Assembly (NCBI GenBank): GCA_030705745.1
Contig: JAUZPT010000129.1
Coordinates: 1-7,636 of the forward strand
DNA: 7,636 bases
Source of the DNA: Bacillota bacterium
Lineage (GTDB): Bacteria; Bacillota; Bacilli; Bacillales; Cytobacillaceae
Reading direction: 5' to 3'
In this document: positions 1 through 4,371 of the stretch, piece by piece
Numbering within the stretch: the stretch's first letter is position 1
Layout of the letters: each line of letters opens with the position of its first letter
Position numbers and translations under genes: made by a program
Notes under the pieces: generated by a model
Told to the model about the DNA's origin: nothing
What the model saw: the letters and a program-made list of their open reading frames with translations, nothing else
Databases searched by the model: none

Positions 1-744
1 TACTTCCTGGGCAGCAAGAATACTATTCTGCTCTTCCATCGAAAGCTTATCATCTTGAGTTTCTTTTTCCTGTTTCTGAAGGCTAACCATCAGCTTTTTT
101 TGTTCGGCAACCTGACCATTCATTTTTTCCTTCATAGACTCTAGGTCGCTTAGCATGCCTTGAAGATTCGACAGGTCCGTTTCAACCTTGTTTTGATTTT
201 TTTCAACAGCCTCTTTATCGGCTTCATGCTGTTTCAATATTTCCTGATCCGCTTCCATTATTGTTGCAACCGCATTGGCGCGATCGACAAAATCGTTGAA
301 GCTCTGCGACCCCATCAAGACGTCAAGATAATTGACCATGCCACCATTTTCCTGATAATTGCGAGCACGGTCCTTTAGCATTGCGTTTCTCTTTTTTATC
401 CGTTCTTTTAAAACAGCGATTTCAGCCTGAAGCTTTTGAATTTCTGTCTTCGTGTCGGAAATTTCGTTTGTTTTCGTCGAAATCTTTTGATTTGTATCAT
501 CGATTGCAAGCCCGATGAGCTCAATATCTTTTTCAACATTGGCCTGTTGATTTTGCAGCTTAGCAATCTTTTGGTCTGCTTGATTAATATGCGCAGACAT
601 ATTTGATCGCTGTGCACGGATTTCATTTTTTTTCTGTTTTAATGATTGAATGGAGGACGCCTCTGTCTTTACCGTGTAACCCCCAAATAAACTCCCTATA
701 CCCACCGTTAATGATACGGCAAGTGTCACCAATGACTTTTTCAA
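1..744 (-). CDS. Secreted coiled-coil murein hydrolase or activator (EnvC/PcsB/CwlO type), 3' part outside window
   Basis: The first 248 codons are present; the gene runs off the left edge. Residues 1-29 form a signal peptide (MKKS start, hydrophobic core LVTLAVSLTVGIGSLFGG, likely cleavage after TEA). Residues 30-125 and 165-248 are rich in Lys, Glu, Gln and Asn with heptad-like spacing, as expected for two long coiled-coil helices. Between them (about 126-160) lies RARNYQENGG followed by YLDVLMGSQSFNDFVDR, the hinge typical of PcsB, CwlO and EnvC proteins. In that family the coiled coil docks on FtsX outside the membrane, and a C-terminal CHAP, NlpC/P60 or M23 domain cuts or controls cutting of peptidoglycan; that domain is not visible here. 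M23 is my guess, because such a gene often follows ftsX in Bacillaceae. The start chosen is TTG at 744: a strong GGAGAGGAG lies 10 nt upstream, whereas the in-frame ATGs at 765 and 771 have no ribosome binding site and would add a charged extension. Confidence 0.85.
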   Translation of the reverse strand, partial: MKKSLVTLAVSLTVGIGSLFGGYTVKTEASSIQSLKQKKNEIRAQRSNMSAHINQADQKIAKLQNQQANVEKDIELIGLAIDDTNQKISTKTNEISDTKTEIQKLQAEIAVLKERIKKRNAMLKDRARNYQENGGMVNYLDVLMGSQSFNDFVDRANAVATIMEADQEILKQHEADKEAVEKNQNKVETDLSNLQGMLSDLESMKEKMNGQVAEQKKLMVSLQKQEKETQDDKLSMEEQNSILAAQEV

Positions 745-754
745 TTTTCGATTT

Positions 755-763
755 CTCCTCTCC
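755..763 (-). promoter_or_regulatory. Ribosome binding site that selects a TTG start
   Basis: On the minus strand GGAGAGGAG ends 10 nt before TTG (742-744). It lies inside the reading frame that would begin at the ATG at 765 or 771, so it argues that those ATGs are not the start. The TTG also gives a clean signal peptide beginning MKKS. Confidence 0.6.
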
Positions 764-848
764 ATTGTCATCTTATGTACAGGTAAATCGTCATTTACAA
801 ATGCATCGAAACTCTTCTTGATGAAAATAGGTTCCATGTATTTTTTTC

Positions 849-884
849 AAAAGGGGCTGACGCTTTGTTTTTGAGTCAGCCGCC
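849..884 (-). terminator. Rho-independent terminator after ftsX; copy of a hairpin repeat
   Basis: Read on the minus strand, GGCTGAC (881-875) pairs with GTCAGCC (861-855) around a 13-nt loop, then CC and TTTT. This ends the ftsE-ftsX unit 56 nt after the ftsX stop and separates it from the hydrolase gene. The arm with its flank, TTTGAGTCAGCC on the other strand, resembles the right arm of the terminator at 6898-7023, so the two may be copies of one dispersed element. The stem is short (7 bp), so the terminator call is moderate. Confidence 0.55.
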
Positions 885-939
885 GTGGATATTCTTTCTA
901 CTGTTCTAGCAATCTTGTATTTATAAAACGAGCAATAGA

Positions 940-1833
940 TTAAATGCGCAAAAATTTGCGTACCGACATCAAGCTACCCCAGACGCCAATAAAGGCACCG
1001 ATTAAAACGAGTAAAATTGATACTTGTACCATAAAAGGGTCATACGGAATAATTTGAATGAAATTTCCTTGCAACTTCGGCGCCAAGTAATCGTATGCGT
1101 AATAATACGCGGTTGAAATAAGTACGATTGGGAGAATGGCCCCCATGATTCCCAGCCATAATCCTTCCAAAAAGAAAGGCCAGCGGATAAAGGCGTTTGT
1201 CGCACCTACCAATTTCATGATTCTGATTTCTCTTCTGCGTGCCACAATCGTAATCTTGATTGTGTTTGAAATTAAGAAAACGGCTGTCATCAGCAAGCCG
1301 ATTATGAGGGCAAGTCCAACATTTCGGCTCGCACCGATAAATTTGAACAATTTCTCTACCTGGCCTTGGCCATATTTTACTTTCGAAGCATAATTCATTT
1401 TTTCAATTTGTTTCGCAACACGCATTGTGTCTGTCGGTTTTTTCGTTTTTACGATAAATACATCGTTTAACGGATTGTCCTGTTCAAAAAGCTTGAAGGC
1501 TTTTCCTTCATTGCCGAGACTTTTAATTAAGTTATCAAGCTCTTGCTTTTTCGAGGAAAATTTTATGCTTTTCACTTCGGGAATTTGTACAATCTCATTA
1601 TGCAATCGCTGCTGATCTGCTTTATTCGCAGCAACATCGATGTGAACGCGGATTTCCACGTCCTCTTCAATGGTTTGTGCCACTTTATTAAGATTCATCA
1701 TAATAACGAAAAAGACTCCGACTAAAATGAGCGTTACAGTAACGGCACCGACAGAAGCAAACGTCATCCAGCCGTTTCTTGTAATGCTCTTTATACTTTC
1801 ACGGGCATGGCGGCCTAACGTTCTAACTTTCAT
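940..1833 (-). CDS. ftsX: Cell-division ABC transporter permease FtsX
   Basis: A 297-residue membrane protein, about the length of Bacillus FtsX. It is the permease-like partner of FtsE. The pair uses ATP hydrolysis to change the shape of an extracellular loop that controls peptidoglycan hydrolases during elongation, division or sporulation, rather than moving a solute. Visible features: N-terminal LGRHARESIKSITRNGWMTFAS, very like B. subtilis FtsX; TM1 about 24-47; a large extracellular loop 48-168 (with VEIRVHIDV); TM2 about 171-191; a cytoplasmic coupling segment RRREIRIMKLVGATNAFIRW (199-218); TM3 about 222-245; TM4 about 268-290; basic tail. The start is ATG at 1833, with AGAGGTGA upstream, overlapping the ftsE stop by 11 nt, so the two are translationally coupled. 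An upstream in-frame start at 1881 is rejected because it lies deep in ftsE and lacks similarity. Confidence 0.95.
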   Translation of the reverse strand: MKVRTLGRHARESIKSITRNGWMTFASVGAVTVTLILVGVFFVIMMNLNKVAQTIEEDVEIRVHIDVAANKADQQRLHNEIVQIPEVKSIKFSSKKQELDNLIKSLGNEGKAFKLFEQDNPLNDVFIVKTKKPTDTMRVAKQIEKMNYASKVKYGQGQVEKLFKFIGASRNVGLALIIGLLMTAVFLISNTIKITIVARRREIRIMKLVGATNAFIRWPFFLEGLWLGIMGAILPIVLISTAYYYAYDYLAPKLQGNFIQIIPYDPFMVQVSILLVLIGAFIGVWGSLMSVRKFLRI

Positions 1834-2509
1834 AACCGTAGTCACCTCTTTGCTCATCACGAACAATTCTTCCGCTCTCAATCGCGATGACGCGGTGTTT
1901 AATTGTATTGACGATTTCTTTGTTATGTGTAGCCATCACAACCGTAGTTCCTCGTGTGTTGATTTCTTCAAAAATATTCATTATCTCCCATGACGTATCC
2001 GGATCAAGATTCCCTGTCGGCTCATCGGCAATGACGACCTTGGGCGAATTGACAATCGAGCGTGCAATCGAGACGCGCTGCTGCTCGCCTCCGGAAAGTT
2101 CAGTTGGGAGCATTCTTGCTTTATGCTTCAAATTGACGAGATCAAGAACTTCCATCACCCGCTTTTTGATATACTTCGGATTTTCTTCGATCACTTCGAG
2201 AGCAAATGCGACATTTTCATACACAGTTAGCATCGGCAAAAGCTTGAAATCCTGAAAAACCACCCCGATATTCCTGCGAAAAAGGGGAACGCGCTTCAGC
2301 TTCAGCTTGGCGATATTCACACCGTTCACCATAATGGAGCCGGCCGTTGGTGATTCTTCCCGGTACATCATTTTGATAAATGTCGATTTTCCTGCGCCGC
2401 TTGGGCCAACAACATAAACAAAATCGCCCTGGCTGATCTTAACATCGATTCCGTTTATGGCCGTGACGCCATTTGGATACTTCTTATACACTTCCTGCAT
2501 TTCAATCAT
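1823..2509 (-). CDS. ftsE: Cell-division ABC transporter ATP-binding protein FtsE
   Basis: A 228-residue ABC ATPase with all motifs intact: Walker A GPSGAGKS (35-42), Q-loop Gln86 in VFQDFKLL, signature LSGGEQQ (138-144), Walker B VVIADE (158-163) with catalytic Glu163, D-loop GNLD (166-169) and switch His195. The start MIEMQEVYKKYPNGV and the stretch MATHNKEIVNTIKHRVIAIE are near-diagnostic of Firmicute FtsE and distinguish it from LolD or MacB relatives. It binds FtsX at the inner membrane face and powers its action on the coiled-coil hydrolase. An AGGTGA lies 7 nt before the ATG. The 3' end overlaps ftsX, so the two are co-expressed. The 275-nt gap upstream to cccB contains that gene's terminator and probably the ftsE promoter. 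Confidence 0.96.
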   Translation of the reverse strand: MIEMQEVYKKYPNGVTAINGIDVKISQGDFVYVVGPSGAGKSTFIKMMYREESPTAGSIMVNGVNIAKLKLKRVPLFRRNIGVVFQDFKLLPMLTVYENVAFALEVIEENPKYIKKRVMEVLDLVNLKHKARMLPTELSGGEQQRVSIARSIVNSPKVVIADEPTGNLDPDTSWEIMNIFEEINTRGTTVVMATHNKEIVNTIKHRVIAIESGRIVRDEQRGDYGYES

Positions 2510-2606
2510 CTATTATCACCTGAAGTCTGATTTAACTAAAAAGAACCTTTAATATAGTAAATCGATTTGTTTAAATGACAAATTATGTGCTTTTTCGCAC
2601 AAATTC

Positions 2607-2612
2607 ATTATA
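2607..2612 (-). promoter_or_regulatory. Candidate -10 element for ftsEX
   Basis: The minus strand carries a perfect TATAAT at 2612-2607, about 98 nt before the ftsE start and downstream of the cccB terminator. No good -35 lies 16-18 nt upstream (TTGACG is present but only 10 nt away). A second possibility is TTGTCA (2580-2575), 16 nt, TACTAT. A small hairpin TGTGC-N6-GCACA (2586-2601) lies just downstream of the -10, and an ATTTGT-N7-ACAAAT inverted repeat covers 2565-2583. Some promoter is expected here, but its exact position is uncertain. Confidence 0.35.
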
Positions 2613-2734
2613 CATCATATTTCGTCAAAAATAGAGATAAAATTATTACAGTTTCTTTTCAACGGTAGAAAATTCTGAAAACGATTTGAGCGATTGCCGA
2701 AAAAAAATGAATTTATTGTTAAGGATTTTTGGCG

Positions 2735-2772
2735 AAAATAAAAACGTCCCATACCGTGTACAGAACGTTTTT
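2735..2772 (-). terminator. Rho-independent terminator of cccB
   Basis: In the minus-strand transcript 2772-2758 pairs with 2754-2740 over 15 bp with an ACG loop (stem AAAAACGTTCTGTAC with GTATGGGACGTTTTT). Four of the pairs are G-U wobbles that exist only in the minus-strand RNA. The tail continues A then TTTT. It starts 12 nt after the cccB stop and should insulate cccB from ftsEX. Confidence 0.85.
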
Positions 2773-2784
2773 CATACATATTTT

Positions 2785-3123
2785 TTATTTTTTTGCAGAG
2801 AGCCATTCAGCGACTTTTGTCAGCTCGGCTCCTTGGATCAAACCGGGTGGCATTCCACCGCCCCCATTTTTAATCCTTGTTTCAATTTGAGCTTTCGTCA
2901 AGCGTGAACCGACATCTGCCAATTTCGGGCCGACACCGCCTTCAAGATTGCCGCCATGGCAGCTAGCACAATGTTGTGAAAAAATATTTGCAGCTTCTCC
3001 GCTTGAAGCTGTGTCTTTCGTACCGGTATTGCTTCCGGTATTGCTTCCGGTATTGCTTCCGCCTCCGCAAGCAGCTAACATAAGAGAAGTTCCCATTGCC
3101 AATCCTAGCAACACTTTCTTCAT
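2785..3123 (-). CDS. cccB: Cytochrome c551 lipoprotein
   Basis: A 112-residue lipid-anchored c-type cytochrome that carries electrons on the outer face of the membrane, probably to a cytochrome c oxidase. Residues 1-19 are a lipoprotein signal with lipobox LAAC; Cys19 would be lipidated. A flexible linker (20-43) holds three SNTG repeats. The haem domain (44-112) has CASCH (52-56) with covalent Cys52 and Cys55 and axial His56, and GGGMPPG with axial Met91. This is the usual one-haem class, and the length is normal for the Bacillus CccB type. The ATG at 3123 follows AAGGGGG by 7 nt. A promoter lies just upstream, at the end of yvjA. The order yvjA-cccB-ftsE-ftsX supports the cccB name over the closely related cccA, which has a transmembrane anchor instead of a lipobox. 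Confidence 0.92.
   Translation of the reverse strand: MKKVLLGLAMGTSLMLAACGGGSNTGSNTGSNTGTKDTASSGEAANIFSQHCASCHGGNLEGGVGPKLADVGSRLTKAQIETRIKNGGGGMPPGLIQGAELTKVAEWLSAKK
3023..3058 (-). repeat. Three 12-bp tandem repeats inside cccB
   Basis: Three exact copies of CCGGTATTGCTT (plus strand) at 3023-3034, 3035-3046 and 3047-3058 encode SNTG three times in the linker between the lipid anchor and the haem domain. The unit is a multiple of three, so slippage would change linker length without breaking the frame. Confidence 0.95.
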
Positions 3124-3160
3124 CCCAATACCCCCTTCATTAAGTTAAATACCTTAGATA

Positions 3161-3188
3161 ATTATACCAATTCTATGCCCGTTTGAAA
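3161..3188 (-). promoter_or_regulatory. Probable sigma-A promoter of cccB
   Basis: On the minus strand a perfect TATAAT (3166-3161) with a TG one base upstream forms an extended -10. A weak -35, TTTCAA (3188-3183), lies 16 nt away. It overlaps the last codons of yvjA and gives an mRNA leader of about 30 nt. No terminator is visible after yvjA, so read-through from yvjA is also possible. Confidence 0.55.
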
Positions 3189-4036
3189 CCCTCCCCGACC
3201 ACCTCATGGGCATCCATAACAACGACAAAGGCAGATGGGTCAAGGCTTTTGACCAATTGTTTCAATTTAGTGAACTCCGTCTGATCGACGACACACATGA
3301 GTACGGGGCGTTCATGATCGGTAAAACCACCGTATGCTGATAGTTTTGTCACACCACGGTCTATTTTATTCAAAATACCTTCACGAACTTCTTCTTGTTT
3401 GTTCGTAATGATCATTGCCATTTTCGAACGGCCGAATCCGACTTGGACCAAATCAATCGTTTTTGTCGTAACATAAAGCGCGATTAACGCGTATAAGCCT
3501 TGCTCGATATTAAACACGATGGCAGCAGAAAGTACAATCATTCCATCAATGATCGCGACGCATGTGCCGAGAGTCAAACCTGTATATTTGTGAATAATTT
3601 GCGCAGCGAGGTCGGTGCCTCCCGTCGACGCTTTTCCGCGGAAGACGATACCGAGTCCCAAACCAACGCCGATTCCTCCAAAAAGCGCTCCGAGCAATGG
3701 ATTATGTGTCCATGGATTGATTCCGCTTGTCAAAAAAACGACGAGCGGCAAAAATATCGTTCCCGCAAGAGTCTTCACACCAAACTGCTTTCCGAGGAAA
3801 ATAACACCCGCAATGAAGAGGGGAATATTAAATGCCCACTGGACATACGCGGGCTCCCAACCAAGAGTAGAATGCAAAATGGTACTGATTCCGCTTACAC
3901 CGCCCGAAGCAATCCGGTTTGGCAATAAAAAAACATTAAAGGTGAGGGCAATGATGGCCGCGCCCACCAGAACATACACATATTCAAGTGCAGCTTGCAC
4001 ACGGGTTGTGACAGGAAAGGTCTGTTTCCTTTTCAT
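3173..4036 (-). CDS. yvjA: YitT/DUF2179 family membrane protein YvjA
   Basis: A 287-residue protein of the YitT family (membrane domain plus C-terminal DUF2179), whose transport or sensing role is not established. Visible: hydrophobic helices at about 18-38, 63-82, 88-104, 113-133 and 155-177; the family motifs LLPNRIASGGVSGIS (37-51) and RGKASTGGTD (133-142); then a soluble domain from about 206 (MAMIITNKQEEVREGIL, with RGVTKLSAYGGFT and RPVLMCVV) to the end. The soluble half resembles a small ligand-binding fold. The start chosen is ATG at 4036, with AAGGAG 10 nt upstream; a TTG at 4069 in frame would overlap that site and lacks its own. The name rests on position beside cccB-ftsEX, as in B. 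subtilis. Several paralogues are usual in Bacillus, so the symbol is less sure than the family. Confidence 0.85.
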   Translation of the reverse strand: MKRKQTFPVTTRVQAALEYVYVLVGAAIIALTFNVFLLPNRIASGGVSGISTILHSTLGWEPAYVQWAFNIPLFIAGVIFLGKQFGVKTLAGTIFLPLVVFLTSGINPWTHNPLLGALFGGIGVGLGLGIVFRGKASTGGTDLAAQIIHKYTGLTLGTCVAIIDGMIVLSAAIVFNIEQGLYALIALYVTTKTIDLVQVGFGRSKMAMIITNKQEEVREGILNKIDRGVTKLSAYGGFTDHERPVLMCVVDQTEFTKLKQLVKSLDPSAFVVVMDAHEVVGEGFKRA

Positions 4037-4095
4037 AAATGCAAAACTCCTTAGTTTCGAATTCTCCAATAGTGTTTACCTACTAGCCGAAAGTG

Positions 4096-4124
4096 AGTAT
4101 AGCACGGCAAAAAAACCGTGTAAA
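4096..4124 (-). promoter_or_regulatory. Sigma-A promoter of yvjA with an inverted repeat in the spacer
   Basis: On the minus strand the -35 is TTTACA (4124-4119), the spacer is 17 nt, and the -10 is TATACT (4101-4096), preceded by TGC, an extended -10. Each hexamer matches consensus at five of six positions. Inside, CACGG and CCGTG (4103-4107 and 4116-4120 on the plus strand) form an inverted repeat around an A-tract. It could be an operator or chance. The leader to the ATG at 4036 would be about 53 nt. Confidence 0.7.
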
Positions 4125-4282
4125 CAGCTTTAAACTACTGCTTTAAAGGGTTAAACCGACCATTTTTCTTTCAGGGAAGTTTTGGTTCGCTTGAGTTGAA
4201 GATTCTATAGAAGTTTTTGATACCCATTTAAAAAAAGAAACATAAATGTCATAACTTCTGTGAACAATTTTTGTCCACTTCT

Positions 4283-4302
4283 TTATACCCCTACCCCTAT
4301 AA
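4283..4302. promoter_or_regulatory. Putative operator of CsoR/CstR type
   Basis: The plus strand reads TTATACCCCTACCCCTATAA: AT-rich ends that are inverted repeats (TTATA/TATAA) around two C4 tracts separated by TA. CsoR-family repressors are known to bind short G/C tracts flanked by such TA-rich ends, and the CstR branch senses persulfides. The motif covers the position where the -35 of the downstream promoter would be (4291-4296), which would fit repression. The target gene handles persulfide sulfur. The match is by eye; no repressor gene is in the window. Confidence 0.45.
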
Positions 4303-4310
4303 GTTTTTCG

Positions 4311-4319
4311 TGTTATACT
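4311..4319 (+). promoter_or_regulatory. Extended -10 promoter of the sulfur fusion gene
   Basis: TGTTATACT contains TG-N-TATACT. The -35 region (4291-4296) is C-rich and poor, so promoter strength would depend on the extended -10. Transcription would start near 4326, leaving a leader of about 45 nt with AAAGGAG at 4356-4362. An imperfect inverted repeat GTGTT/AACAC (4310-4314 and 4329-4333) brackets the -10. Confidence 0.55.
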
Positions 4320-4371
4320 TTCCGTGAAAACACAATGTAGATAAGTAACCAATTCAAAGGAGTGTTGAATC

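Noticed and set aside
3615..4133. Plus-strand open frames antisense to yvjA
   Set aside because: The yvjA frame has clear family motifs and a ribosome binding site; the antisense frames show no domain and cross the yvjA promoter.
4127..4148. Direct repeat GCTTTAAA
   Set aside because: Two short AT-rich copies upstream of the yvjA promoter; too little information to call a site.
4209..4259. Inverted repeat AGAAGTT/AACTTCT with a 37-nt gap
   Set aside because: The arms are short and far apart in AT-rich DNA, with no link to promoter elements; chance is likely.
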